Shown here piece by piece: positions 33,379 to 41,904 of a DNA stretch of 64,000 nt. The notes below the pieces were generated by a model. That model was not told the origin of the DNA, did no database searches, and worked only from the letters and a program-made list of their open reading frames with translations. The translations under genes and the position numbers were made by a program. The stretch is taken from NCBI GenBank assembly GCA_041984585.1, contig JBHIXX010000008.1, positions 1-64,000 of the forward strand. The letters are read 5' to 3'. How positions within the stretch are numbered: the first letter of the stretch is position 1; every line of letters begins with the position of its first letter. The stretch is from Pseudolysinimonas_A sp041984585. GTDB taxonomy: Bacteria > Actinomycetota > Actinomycetes > Actinomycetales > Microbacteriaceae.

Positions 33379-34373
33379 TGGCCCGCATCGAGCGCACCAC
33401 CGACGACCCTCCGGCGGGAGGGGACGATCCCCGGCCCCGCAGCGACTTCGAGGCGCGGGCCCAGGCGGCGATGCACGACATCGAGGCCGGGATGCGCGAG
33501 GCGCGTCACCAGTTCGAGGAGACCAACGCGAAGGTCACCGCGCGGGCCGGTCGCAACCTGGTCGCCGCGGCGACCATCGGCGTGCTGCTGGGCGGCTCGT
33601 TCCTGGTCAGCCTGATCATCCTCAAGTGGCTGTTCATGGTCTTCGCGGCCGTGCTCATCGGCTTCACCATCTGGGAGCTGGCGGGCGCGCTGCGTTTCGC
33701 CGGCCGCGACGTGCCGCGTGTGGTGTCGACCGTGGTGGGCGTCGCCACCATCCCGGCGGCGTTCTTCTGGCACGTGCCGGGCCTCTGGCTGGCGGTGCTC
33801 GCGGCGATCGTCGTGGTGACGGCCGCCCGCCTCATCGAGTTCGCGGTGCGCCGCCACCGGCGCCCGGGGCGGAGTCTGCTCGCCGACCTGGGTGCGGGCG
33901 CGCTCGTGCAGGTCTACGTCACGTTCCTCGCCGGGTTCTACGTGGTGCTCACCGGATCGGACGGCGGCGAGTGGTGGACCCTCGCGGCGATCATCGTCGT
34001 GGTCACCACCGACCTCGCCGCCTACGCGTCGGGGCTCGCGTTCGGGCGCCACAAGCTCGCCCCGCGGATCAGCCCCGGCAAAACCTGGGAGGGCTTCGCC
34101 GGGTCGGTCGTGGTCGCCGTCATCGCCGGCGCGCTGCTCGGCTGGCTCATGCTCGGCGAGACCTGGTGGGTGGGCGCGATCATGGGCCTGCTGCTGGCGC
34201 TCGTCGGCACCCTCGGCGACCTCACCGAGTCGCTCATCAAGCGCGACCTCGGCATCAAGGACATCTCGAGCCTGCTGCCCGGCCACGGCGGCTTCCTCGA
34301 CCGGCTCGACTCGATCCTGCCGTCGGCCGCGGTCGCCTACGCGATCTTCCTCGTGGTGGGCGCCGCCGGCTGA
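33378..34373 (+). CDS. cdsA: Phosphatidate cytidylyltransferase
   Basis: Makes CDP-diacylglycerol, the precursor of phosphatidylglycerol, cardiolipin and phosphatidylinositol. 331 residues. A charged, helical 55-residue N-terminus precedes about eight membrane helices. The family signature appears near the C-terminus: SLIKRDLGIKDISSLLPGHGG followed by FLDRLDS. ISPGKTWEGF lies in the preceding loop. The ATG overlaps the frr stop. Confidence 0.94.
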   Translation: MARIERTTDDPPAGGDDPRPRSDFEARAQAAMHDIEAGMREARHQFEETNAKVTARAGRNLVAAATIGVLLGGSFLVSLIILKWLFMVFAAVLIGFTIWELAGALRFAGRDVPRVVSTVVGVATIPAAFFWHVPGLWLAVLAAIVVVTAARLIEFAVRRHRRPGRSLLADLGAGALVQVYVTFLAGFYVVLTGSDGGEWWTLAAIIVVVTTDLAAYASGLAFGRHKLAPRISPGKTWEGFAGSVVVAVIAGALLGWLMLGETWWVGAIMGLLLALVGTLGDLTESLIKRDLGIKDISSLLPGHGGFLDRLDSILPSAAVAYAIFLVVGAAG

Positions 34374-34419
34374 CCCCGACGGGCGGACCGGGGTGGGCGT
34401 TCGTCCGGTTCGGCTCGCC

Positions 34420-34425
34420 TAGGAT
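34420..34425 (+). promoter_or_regulatory. -10-like TAGGAT for the DivIVA-like gene
   Basis: TAGGAT ends 6 nt before GTG 34432. Confidence 0.5.
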
Positions 34426-34431
34426 CGTCGC

Positions 34432-34989
34432 GTGGCCAGCAGCACCTTCCCGCACGTCCGCGGCTCGCGCCGCGGCTACGCCGTCGCCGAGGTCGAGGAC
34501 TTCCTCGAGGACGCGCGCCGCGCCTACCAGGGCGACCCCGGCGCCGCGGGACTGGTCACCGCGACCACGATCCGCCAGGTCGCGTTCTCGATGAGCCGCG
34601 GCGGCTACCAGCCGTCTGCCGTCGACGCGGCGCTCGAGCGGCTCGAGGAGGCGTTCGCCGCCCGCGAGCGCGAGCGCGCCATCGGGCAGGCGGGCGACCA
34701 GGCCTGGTACAGCCGCACCCGGGATGTCGCGCAGGAGCTGCTCGACCGGGTCACCCGGCCGCGCGGTTCGCGGTTCCGTCGCGTGGGGCCGTTCACCGGC
34801 GGCTACTCGGTGCGCGACGTCGACGCCTTCACCGACCGCGTCACCACCTATCTGCAGCGGGGCACCCCGCTGACCACTGCCGAGGTGCGCTCCGCCGTGT
34901 TCCGGCGTCAGCGCGGCGGCTACTCGGAGACCCAGGTCGACGTCGTGCTCGACGCCGTGGTCGACGTGCTGCTCGCCGTCAAGTCCTGA
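34432..34989 (+). CDS. DivIVA-domain-containing protein with four GY repeats
   Basis: 185 residues. Four copies of the short DivIVA-type unit (R/G-GY followed by a Val/Asp helix) are visible: SRRGYAVAEVEDFLEDARRAY, RGGYQPSAVDAALERLEEAF, TGGYSVRDVDAFTDRVTTYL and RGGYSETQVDVVLDAVVDVL. This is the membrane-curvature/lipid-binding motif of Wag31-like proteins, but the long coiled coil of true DivIVA is absent. Role unknown; polar or septal localisation is plausible. Leaderless start indicated by TAGGAT. Confidence 0.8.
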   Translation: MASSTFPHVRGSRRGYAVAEVEDFLEDARRAYQGDPGAAGLVTATTIRQVAFSMSRGGYQPSAVDAALERLEEAFAARERERAIGQAGDQAWYSRTRDVAQELLDRVTRPRGSRFRRVGPFTGGYSVRDVDAFTDRVTTYLQRGTPLTTAEVRSAVFRRQRGGYSETQVDVVLDAVVDVLLAVKS

Positions 34990-35049
34990 CCGGGCGCACT
35001 ACGCGCGTGACGCTCGGCGGATTCCCGGCCGACCGACGGATGCCGCGGC

Positions 35050-35055
35050 TACACT
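35050..35055 (+). promoter_or_regulatory. -10-like TACACT for the lytic transglycosylase-like gene
   Basis: TACACT ends 7 nt before GTG 35063. Confidence 0.5.
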
Positions 35056-35062
35056 CGCGCCC

Positions 35063-35668
35063 GTGAGCGGATACCGGCGCCGGGGGGTGGCGTACGACCC
35101 CCGTCGGCCGGCGGCCGATCCGCAGCGGCACGTCCGCGCGTCGTGGTCGCTGCCGGTGTTCGCCGTGCTCGCCTGCGCCGTCTTCGTCGCCTCCGCCGGG
35201 GTCGCGCCGGGTCCCGCCCCCGTGCTGCCGGCCTTCGCCGAGGAGGGTGACGAGGCGGGCGAACCGCAGACGCTCGTCGTCGACGGCGAAGCCGTCGCCG
35301 CGGGCGCCCGCGACGGATTCGATATCAGCCGGTTCTCGACCGCGCCCGCGGTCGGCCGGCCCGATCCGGGCACGGCGCAGGCGATCGCCTACGACATGGT
35401 CGCGGCGCGCGGCTGGAACGAGGCGCAGTACTCCTGTCTCGTCGCCCTGTGGACGCGCGAGTCGAACTGGAACGTCTACGCCCACAACCCCACCAGCGGC
35501 GCCTACGGCATCCCGCAGGCGCTCCCCGGCGACAAGATGGCGACAGCCGGGGCCGACTGGGCGACCAACCCGGCGACGCAGATCACCTGGGGCCTGAACT
35601 ACATCGCCGGCCGCTACGGCACCCCGTGCGGCGCGTGGGAGTCGTCGGAGGCCCGCGGCTGGTACTGA
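35063..35668 (+). CDS. Secreted lytic transglycosylase-like protein
   Basis: 201 residues. A polar N-terminus of about 28 residues is followed by a hydrophobic signal/anchor segment (about 29-58). The C-terminal 90 residues have the goose-lysozyme/SLT fold: ALWTRESNWNVYAHNPTSGAYGIPQALPG, where the Glu is the likely catalytic acid, then ATNPATQITWGLNYI and RYGTPCGAWE. Similar single-domain proteins in actinobacteria cleave peptidoglycan during growth. The GTG is supported by TACACT seven bases upstream. Confidence 0.87.
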   Translation: MSGYRRRGVAYDPRRPAADPQRHVRASWSLPVFAVLACAVFVASAGVAPGPAPVLPAFAEEGDEAGEPQTLVVDGEAVAAGARDGFDISRFSTAPAVGRPDPGTAQAIAYDMVAARGWNEAQYSCLVALWTRESNWNVYAHNPTSGAYGIPQALPGDKMATAGADWATNPATQITWGLNYIAGRYGTPCGAWESSEARGWY

Positions 35669-35705
35669 ACCCGCTGAGGGCGGGCGTCCGCATCCGGGTG
35701 CTTCC

Positions 35706-35711
35706 TATGCT
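35706..35711 (+). promoter_or_regulatory. -10-like TATGCT for the zinc-ribbon gene
   Basis: TATGCT ends 6 nt before ATG 35718; a GGAGG lies too close to the ATG to be a typical SD. Confidence 0.5.
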
Positions 35712-35717
35712 GGAGGC

Positions 35718-36026
35718 ATGCCCCGCTCGAACCGTCCCCGCCGGCGCCGGCCGGGCGGCGAACCGGATGAGGCGGCCGAGCTCGACCTCGAGCAGGTGTT
35801 CGCGGGGCGGCGCCGCACCGAGCGCAAGCGCGCCGGCGAGTGGAACGTGCAGCCGCAGCGCTCCTCGACGGCGGTGAAGAGTTACACCTGTCCCGGATGC
35901 GGCCTCGGGATCGCCCCGGGGACCGCCCACCTCGTCGCCTGGCGGGCGGACGGGATCATGGGCGAGGCCGACGACCTCGCGGCCCGCCGCCATTGGCACA
36001 CGCACTGCTGGAGGACCACCCCGTGA
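35718..36026 (+). CDS. Small zinc-ribbon-like protein
   Basis: 102 residues. An Arg-rich N-terminus is followed by a central acidic helix and a C-terminal metal-site candidate: CPGCG (about 58-62) with a later HWHTHCW, giving a Cys2 plus His/Cys arrangement. No enzyme motif. Found in related actinobacteria as a hypothetical protein, sometimes annotated ATP/GTP-binding without clear reason. Its TGA overlaps the GTG of the downstream alpha/beta hydrolase (GTGA), so they form an operon. Confidence 0.75.
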   Translation: MPRSNRPRRRRPGGEPDEAAELDLEQVFAGRRRTERKRAGEWNVQPQRSSTAVKSYTCPGCGLGIAPGTAHLVAWRADGIMGEADDLAARRHWHTHCWRTTP

Positions 36027-36763
36027 CCGTCGACATCACCGCGGGGATCATGCTCCCCGCCCGCCGCGAGGACATCGAGCTGCGCACCGCCGACGGGCTC
36101 ACCCTCGTCGGGGAACTGGCGCTGCCGCCCGAGCGCGACCCCGTCGCCACGCTGGTCTGCCTGCACCCGCTGCCGACCCACGGCGGGTTCATGGACTCGC
36201 ACGTGCTGCGCAAGGCGGCCGCCCGCCTGCCGGCGCTCGCCGACCTGGCGGTGCTGCGCTTCAACTTCCGCGGCGTCACCTCGCCGCGCGGCACCTCCGA
36301 GGGCGAGTTCGGCGAGGGGGTCGCCGAGCAGCACGACCTCGCCGCCGCGATGGACCTCGTCGCTCAGCGCGGCCTGCCCGCCCCGTGGCTCGTCGGGTGG
36401 TCGTTCGGCACCGAGGTCGCGCTGGCGTGGGGGCCGCGGCACCCGATCGCCGGGGCGATCCTTCTGTCGCCGCCGCTGCGCCGGGTGGGGGAGACCGAGC
36501 TCGCCGCCTGGGAGGAGACCGGCCGCCCGCTGGTCGCGGTGGTGCCCGAACTCGACGACTTCCTGCGGCCGGACGAGGCGCGCCGCCGGTTCGCCGCCGC
36601 GCCGAGCGCCGAGATCGTCGACGTCGAGGGCGGCAAGCACCTCTGGGTCGGCGAGAAGCAGGTGTACCGGGTGCTCAGCGAGATCGTGCGGGTCGTCACT
36701 CCCGCCGCGCTGCCGCTGCCGACCACGTGGGACGGGCCGTCCGAGGACCCCGACCGCGACTGA
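36023..36763 (+). CDS. Alpha/beta hydrolase
   Basis: 246 residues. Serine-hydrolase fold: LVCLHPLPTHGGFMDSHVL (oxyanion region), FNFRGVTSPRG, nucleophile elbow GWSFGTE with the Ser, and a candidate acid/His pair near VVPELDDFL and EGGKHLWVG. It resembles the CocE/YfhR-like or KANL3-like hydrolases; substrate unknown. GTG start set by overlap with the zinc-ribbon gene. A weak hairpin lies downstream before the convergent AI-2E permease gene. Confidence 0.82.
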   Translation: MTVDITAGIMLPARREDIELRTADGLTLVGELALPPERDPVATLVCLHPLPTHGGFMDSHVLRKAAARLPALADLAVLRFNFRGVTSPRGTSEGEFGEGVAEQHDLAAAMDLVAQRGLPAPWLVGWSFGTEVALAWGPRHPIAGAILLSPPLRRVGETELAAWEETGRPLVAVVPELDDFLRPDEARRRFAAAPSAEIVDVEGGKHLWVGEKQVYRVLSEIVRVVTPAALPLPTTWDGPSEDPDRD

Positions 36764-36791
36764 GCGCGTCCGCGCCGCACCGACACCCGTC

Positions 36792-36817
36792 GCCCACCGT
36801 GACCGGCCGGTGCGGGC
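36792..36817. terminator. Weak hairpin between convergent hydrolase and AI-2E permease genes
   Basis: GCCC/ACCG pair with CGGT/GGGC across a short loop and a two-base bulge; no U-tract. Confidence 0.3.
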
Positions 36818-36820
36818 CCG

Positions 36821-37879
36821 TCAGAGCTCGTTCTGCCGAGGGACGATCACGCGGTTGAAGATCAGCAGGATCGACGCCGCCACCGGGATGGCGATCAGCG
36901 CGCCGAGGATCCCCAGCAGCGTGCCGCCGGCGAGGGCGGCGATGACGACGACGACACCGGGCACCTTCACCGCGCGGTTCATGATGTTCGGGCTGATCGC
37001 ATACGCCTCGATCTGCATGTAGACGAGGTAGTAGATCGCGACGACGAGCACCGCGGGCCAGCCGTCGAACAGCCAGACGGCGAGCGTGATGATCACCGAG
37101 CCCGAGATCGTGCCGACCAGGGGCACGAGCGAGAACAGGCCGGCGACGAACGCGAACAGCGCGGCGTACTGGATCGGCTGCCCGAGCGCCGCGCCGAGGA
37201 TGGCGAAGAAGATCGCGCTGAGGATGCCGTTGGTGAGACCGAGGCCCACCTGCCCGATCACGTAGCGCCCCACCGAGCGGGAGATCTCCTCGGCGATGTC
37301 GACGAACTTCTCGCGACGGCTGGCCGGGACGATCTGGTAGATGCCGCGCTTGAGGTTCGCCAGCGACGAGACGAAGTAGAGCATCAGGATCAGCACGATG
37401 ACGACGCCGAACGCGCCCGAGGCGATGCCGACCGCGGTGGCGAGCACGCCGCCGGTGATGGTCTGGATGTTGTCCTCGAGGAAGGTCTGCAGGTTGTCGG
37501 TGACCGTCTCGAACGGCAGCCAGGGGAGGGCGCCGTCCCACCAGGTCTGGATCTCGCCGTTCTGCACCGCCGAGATGATGTCGGGCACGCTCTCGATCAG
37601 GTTGCCGACCTGCTCGACGATGACCGGCACGATGGCCAGCACGAAGCCGGCGACGACGCCGAGGATGCCTGCCAGCACGATGAGGATGGCGGCCCAGCGC
37701 GGCAGGCCCTTGCGCTGCAGCCAGGACACCGCCGGGTCGACCCCGAGCGCCAGGAACAGCGCCGCGCCGACGTAGGTGAGGATGGTCGCGAGGTTGGCGA
37801 TGCCGGTGCCGATGATGATGGCGGTGAGCACGCCGAGGCCGCCGAACAGGCCCAGCCGGAACGCGTTCTGGATCTTCAC
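36821..37879 (-). CDS. AI-2E family (PerM/YdiK-like) membrane protein
   Basis: 352 residues, about eight hydrophobic helices with the characteristic central amphipathic region (VGNLIESVPDIISAVQNGEIQTWWDG...LQTFLEDNIQTITGG). Conserved family segments: YVGAALFLALGVDPAVSWLQRKGLPRWAAIL at the start and QIEAYAISPNIMNRAVKVPG near the end. Family members move diverse substrates including Na+/H+ and possibly AI-2; the substrate here is unknown. GTG start with TAGCCT six bases upstream. Confidence 0.9.
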   Translation of the reverse strand: MKIQNAFRLGLFGGLGVLTAIIIGTGIANLATILTYVGAALFLALGVDPAVSWLQRKGLPRWAAILIVLAGILGVVAGFVLAIVPVIVEQVGNLIESVPDIISAVQNGEIQTWWDGALPWLPFETVTDNLQTFLEDNIQTITGGVLATAVGIASGAFGVVIVLILMLYFVSSLANLKRGIYQIVPASRREKFVDIAEEISRSVGRYVIGQVGLGLTNGILSAIFFAILGAALGQPIQYAALFAFVAGLFSLVPLVGTISGSVIITLAVWLFDGWPAVLVVAIYYLVYMQIEAYAISPNIMNRAVKVPGVVVVIAALAGGTLLGILGALIAIPVAASILLIFNRVIVPRQNEL

Positions 37880-37885
37880 GCGCTC

Positions 37886-37891
37886 AGGCTA
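37886..37891 (-). promoter_or_regulatory. -10-like TAGCCT for the AI-2E permease gene
   Basis: Minus-strand TAGCCT, 6 nt before GTG 37879. Confidence 0.5.
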
Positions 37892-37983
37892 GCGGAGCGC
37901 GGCGACGCCGCCGGCACTCGGTCGCGCGCCCCCGGGGATCGGTGGTCACCGCCCGCCGGCCGTGCCGGAAGCGAGTCCCGAGG

Positions 37984-39696
37984 TCAGCCCGCGTAGTCGG
38001 GCTCGCGGCTCTCCTCGTCGGCGCCGTCGTCGGCCGCCTCCGGCATCTCGTCGTCGCGGGGGCCGGTCGGGAAGTCGGCCGGTGCGGCCGCCTGCCCGAC
38101 GGCGGCGAGGGCGCCGCGCAGGTTCTCGAGGTACCCGGCGATCGACTCGCGCTCGGCCCGCATCGCGGTGAGCCGCTCCTCGGCCTCGCGCACCAGGTCG
38201 GCGGTCCGGCCCTCGGCGTCGCGCACCAGCTCCGCGGCGCGGGCCTCGGCATCCGCCACGGTGCGGCGGGCCGACTCGGTGGCCTCGTCGATCGTCTGCT
38301 GCGCGGTCGCCCGGCTCTCGGCGCCGAGCTTCTCGGCCTCGGCCCGCGTGGTCGCGGCCAGGTCGGTGGCGCTCTTCAGCTCCGCCTGCGCCTCGTCGAG
38401 GAACTGCTGCGTGCTCTCAGCGGCCTCGCGGTGCTTCGCCGTGTACTCCTTCTCGGCGGCGTCGCGGCGCGCGGCCAGCTCGGTCTCGAGGTCGGCCTTC
38501 GCCTGCTCGGCGGTTGCCTTCAGCTTCGCCTCGAGTCCGTCGAGGTCGTGCTGCACCCGCGCGCGGGTGCTCTCGGTCTCGGCGGCCAGCTCGGCGCGGC
38601 GGCGGGCGACGTCGCGGTCGAGGTCGGTGCGCTTCTGCTCGATCTCGGTGTCGAGTTCGGCCCGGCGGCGTGAGATCTCCGCTTCCGCCTCGGCCCGGGC
38701 GTGCGCCAGCTCGGTCGCGAGCTGCTCGCGGGCCCCGGCGAGTTCGGCCTCCCACGCCTCGCGGGCGCCGGTGGTCTCCGCCTCGAGGGCTGCGCGGGCG
38801 GCCGCGATCTCGGCCTCGAGCTGGGCGCGCTGCTGGCGCGTCGACGACTCGAGCTCGGTGCGCGCCTTCTGGGTGTCGGCGTCGAGCGCCGCGTTGGCGG
38901 CCTCGGTGTCGGCCTGCAGCGCCGCGCGGGCTTCGGCGATCTCGCGCGCGAGGTCGGTGCGCTGCTGCTCGACGTCGTGCTCGAGCTCGGCACGGCGCGC
39001 GGTGTTCTCGGCCTCGAACTCGGCGCGGGCGCGCTCGGTCTCGCGGGCGAGAGCGGCGGCCTCCTCGCGGGCGGCCGCGAGCTCGCGCTGCACGGTGGCA
39101 CGCTGCTCGGCGACCTCCTTCTCGGCCTCCGCCCGCAGGGCGGCGACCTCGCGCTTGCCGGCTGCGCGGGTGTCGGCGAGTTCGGTGGCGACCGCGCCGC
39201 GGGCGGTGGCCGCCTCGCGCAGCGCGTCCTGGGTGAGCGTCTCGGCCTCGTTGCGGGCGGTCGCGACGGTGCGCTCGGCCTCCTCCTTGGCGGCGCGACG
39301 CACGCGCTCGGCCTCGTCGCGCGCCTCGGCGAGGGCGGCGTCGGCCTTCGCGGCGGCGTCGTCGCGCAGCGCCTCCGTCTCGGCGACCACGGACGCGCGC
39401 AGCTTCTCGGCGTCGATGTCGGCCTGGCTGATCAGCCGGGTGGCCTGCTCCTCGGCGACGCGGAGGGTGTTCTCGAGCTTGGTGCCCAGCCCCGAGTAGG
39501 TGGGGCTGCCGACCTCGTCGAGCTCGGCCTGGAGGTCCTCGGCGACGGCCTGGAGGCGCTTGACCTCCTTGGCGAGTTCCGCGCGCTCGCGGGCGGCATC
39601 CTGCAGCTCGTGCCGCAGGCCGCTCACGGCCTCGTCGACCTCGTCCTTCTTGTAGCCGCGCAGTTCGGTGCTGAACCCGGTGTCCTCGGCCGCCAC
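37984..39696 (-). CDS. Long coiled-coil DivIVA/FilP-like cytoskeletal protein
   Basis: 570 residues. The first 20 residues carry a DivIVA-type motif (FSTELRGYKKDEVDEAV). Residues about 30-520 are almost unbroken heptad-type coiled coil rich in Ala, Glu, Arg (for example AKADAALAEARDEAERVRRA, EQQRTDLAREIAEAR) with no glycine/proline breaks for long stretches. The C-terminus is acidic and disordered (DDEMPEAADDGADEE). This is the layout of polar-growth scaffold proteins in actinobacteria (FilP, Scy, Wag31 relatives). Longer than true DivIVA. The GTG has GAGGAG six bases upstream. Confidence 0.85.
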   Translation of the reverse strand: MAAEDTGFSTELRGYKKDEVDEAVSGLRHELQDAARERAELAKEVKRLQAVAEDLQAELDEVGSPTYSGLGTKLENTLRVAEEQATRLISQADIDAEKLRASVVAETEALRDDAAAKADAALAEARDEAERVRRAAKEEAERTVATARNEAETLTQDALREAATARGAVATELADTRAAGKREVAALRAEAEKEVAEQRATVQRELAAAREEAAALARETERARAEFEAENTARRAELEHDVEQQRTDLAREIAEARAALQADTEAANAALDADTQKARTELESSTRQQRAQLEAEIAAARAALEAETTGAREAWEAELAGAREQLATELAHARAEAEAEISRRRAELDTEIEQKRTDLDRDVARRRAELAAETESTRARVQHDLDGLEAKLKATAEQAKADLETELAARRDAAEKEYTAKHREAAESTQQFLDEAQAELKSATDLAATTRAEAEKLGAESRATAQQTIDEATESARRTVADAEARAAELVRDAEGRTADLVREAEERLTAMRAERESIAGYLENLRGALAAVGQAAAPADFPTGPRDDEMPEAADDGADEESREPDYAG

Positions 39697-39764
39697 GGGG
39701 CGCTCCTCGCTCGATAGTCCGGTCGGTGGGTGTCGGTCGTCGAGATGACGAGTGGAACCCTCCG

Positions 39765-39770
39765 AGTGTA
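39765..39770 (-). promoter_or_regulatory. -10-like TACACT for the coiled-coil gene
   Basis: Minus-strand TACACT gives a leader of about 60-65 nt ending in GAGGAG. Confidence 0.4.
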
Positions 39771-39909
39771 GCCGTGCCCGCTCGGAGCGGATCGGCCGGG
39801 CGGATAGGGGCCGGAGCCGCGACGCGAGCCCGCCCACGCGTGATCGAGCCGTCCGGCGGAGGCTCAGCCCGCTCCCAGCCTCCTCCCCGATTGGCCCGGA
39901 GTGGTCGGA

Positions 39910-39915
39910 TAGCCT
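39910..39915 (+). promoter_or_regulatory. -10-like TAGCCT for the hybrid membrane/lipoprotein gene
   Basis: TAGCCT about 31 nt upstream of GTG 39947, with GGAGGAG in the short leader. The divergent 250-bp gap (39697-39946) otherwise shows nothing recognisable. Confidence 0.4.
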
Positions 39916-39946
39916 GGGGCGTTCCCGTCGGAGGAGAGTCACCACC

Positions 39947-41794
39947 GTGCGATTCATCGTCGCCATCGTCCTGTTCGTCGCCGCATTCGTGTCCATCGGC
40001 ACCGGCGTCGCCCAGCGCACGATCTGGGCCGGGCCCGACTCGGTCACCGCCGAGGTGACCACGGCCGGCACCGCGCCCCTCACCGTCATCCCCGGCGACG
40101 TGCTCAACGCGCACGCGGGCACGCAGTCCATCGCCGTCGAGGGCGACGGGCCGATCATCCTCGCGGTCGGCCGCACCGAGGACGTGCTCGCCTGGGTCGG
40201 CGACGCCCCGTACGCCGAGCTGACCTACGACCTCGAGACCGGCGAGATGGCATCCGACTCGAACTTCGGCACCGAGACGGAGCTGCCGACCCCGGCCGGA
40301 TCCGACCTGTGGGTGCAGGAGTACTCGGGGACCGGATCGCTCACCCGCCGCATCAACGCCCCCGACGACGTCTCCGTGCTCATCGCCGCCGACGGCACCG
40401 CTCCGGCGCCCGGCACGATCACCATCACCTGGCCGCTCGACAACTCCGCCCCGTGGTCGGGTCCCCTCATCCTCGGCGGGGTCATCGCCCTGCTCCTGGG
40501 CCTCATCGTCTTCGTCTGGGCGCTCGTCGACAGTCGCCGTGGTCCGCGTCGCGGATCCGGCCGCCTGCGCCGCGCCCCCAGGCCGCCGCGGATGAAGCGC
40601 CGCTCCGGTCGGAAGGGGTCGACGGCGGGGACGGATGTCGCGGTCCCGGATCGCGAGGGCGGGGCCGATGTCGACGGGGTCGAGGCCGGGTACCCGGTGG
40701 ACGGATCTGCTCCCGAGAGCGACGAGGCGGATCAGAAGCGCGCACGCCGGAAGGGCTCCGCACGTCGGGGCTCGGCGACGAAGCGCGGCTTCATCGCCGC
40801 GACCGCGCTGCTCGGTGCGACCGTTCTGCTCTCCGCCTGCGCGCCGGCGCGCGTGCCGACCCCCGGCCCGACCGAGTCGCCCGACGTGGAGGTGCCTCCC
40901 ATCGCCGTCACCGAGGAGCAGCTCGACCGCATCGTCGGGTCGATCTCGGCGACGATCGCGATCGCCGACGAGGAGCGCGACGCCGACCTCGCCGAGAGCC
41001 GACTCGCGGGCGCCGCTCTCGATCAGCGCACGGCGAATTACACGATCCAACGGCGGGACTCGGGGGCGGTGTCGGCCCCGGCCGCGATCCCCGACGTCGT
41101 CCTGCTGAGCCTGCCGCAGCAGACCGACGACTGGCCGCGCACTGTGTTCGCGGTGGTCGACGACGAGGACGACCCGTCGACCTCGCCGACGGCGCTCGTG
41201 CTCGTGCAGGAGGAGCCCCGCGCGCAGTACCACGTCACCCATCTGATGGCGGTCGTGAAGTCGCTGCCCGACCTCGCTCCCGCCGATATCGGCGCCCCGC
41301 AGCTCGCGCCCGACAACCGGCTCGGGCTGCTCGCCCCGGCGGAGATCGCCGAGGCCTACGGCGACGTGCTCATCAACGGCGAGGAGAGCGACTTCGCCGC
41401 GCTCTTCGACCTGGCCGCCGACCCGGTGTACGCGGCGTACGGGCCCGACTACAAGGCGGAACGCGCCTCAAACATCCCGCCGAGCGCCCGGCTCACCTTC
41501 AGCAATGCGCCCGGGGAGGATCCCGCGGTCAGCTTCGGGACCAACGACGCCGGCCAGATCGTCGCCCTCGAGCTGGCCGACACCGAGACGGTGCGCCCGG
41601 TCGAGGCCGGCGCCGCCGTCAACCCGAACGGCGCGGTGAAGGCGCTGGCCAACAAGTCGCAGAGCACGCGCGGCATCACCGCCACCTACGGCATCCAGCT
41701 GCTCTTCTACGTGCCGCAGGCGGGCGCCGAGGATCAGCAGATCGTGCTGCTGGGCTACACCCAGGCACTGGTGGCCGCGTCGGAGATCGACTGA
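39947..41794 (+). CDS. Membrane protein with internal lipobox (fusion-like, function unknown)
   Basis: 615 residues. TM1 (about 2-22), an outer domain of about 130 residues, TM2 (about 170-192), then a strongly basic cytoplasmic linker. A third hydrophobic segment begins with the positively charged ATKRGF and ends LLSACAPARV, a lipoprotein-type signal with Cys298. The remaining 317 residues look like a soluble outer domain (for example PDVVLLSLPQQTDDWPRTVFAVVDDED, AEIAEAYGDVLINGEESDFAALFDL). It reads like a membrane protein joined to a lipoprotein. An internal ATG at 40592 would make a separate lipoprotein but lacks a convincing SD. GTG start with GGAGGAG 10 bases upstream. Confidence 0.78.
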   Translation: MRFIVAIVLFVAAFVSIGTGVAQRTIWAGPDSVTAEVTTAGTAPLTVIPGDVLNAHAGTQSIAVEGDGPIILAVGRTEDVLAWVGDAPYAELTYDLETGEMASDSNFGTETELPTPAGSDLWVQEYSGTGSLTRRINAPDDVSVLIAADGTAPAPGTITITWPLDNSAPWSGPLILGGVIALLLGLIVFVWALVDSRRGPRRGSGRLRRAPRPPRMKRRSGRKGSTAGTDVAVPDREGGADVDGVEAGYPVDGSAPESDEADQKRARRKGSARRGSATKRGFIAATALLGATVLLSACAPARVPTPGPTESPDVEVPPIAVTEEQLDRIVGSISATIAIADEERDADLAESRLAGAALDQRTANYTIQRRDSGAVSAPAAIPDVVLLSLPQQTDDWPRTVFAVVDDEDDPSTSPTALVLVQEEPRAQYHVTHLMAVVKSLPDLAPADIGAPQLAPDNRLGLLAPAEIAEAYGDVLINGEESDFAALFDLAADPVYAAYGPDYKAERASNIPPSARLTFSNAPGEDPAVSFGTNDAGQIVALELADTETVRPVEAGAAVNPNGAVKALANKSQSTRGITATYGIQLLFYVPQAGAEDQQIVLLGYTQALVAASEID

Positions 41795-41904
41795 CCGGCG
41801 AGGTGAACGGCTGACCCGTCTCGACGACGGTCGTTCGCGCAGGGCGATCGTGACCGGTCCCGAGGCGCCCGCACCGCGCACGCGCGGATGACAGACTGGA
41901 GCAC

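Noticed and set aside
40592..41794. A separate lipoprotein gene starting at an internal ATG
   Set aside because: No convincing SD or -10 element precedes 40592 and the frame is continuous with the upstream membrane segment, so I kept one gene and reported the internal lipobox as a finding.
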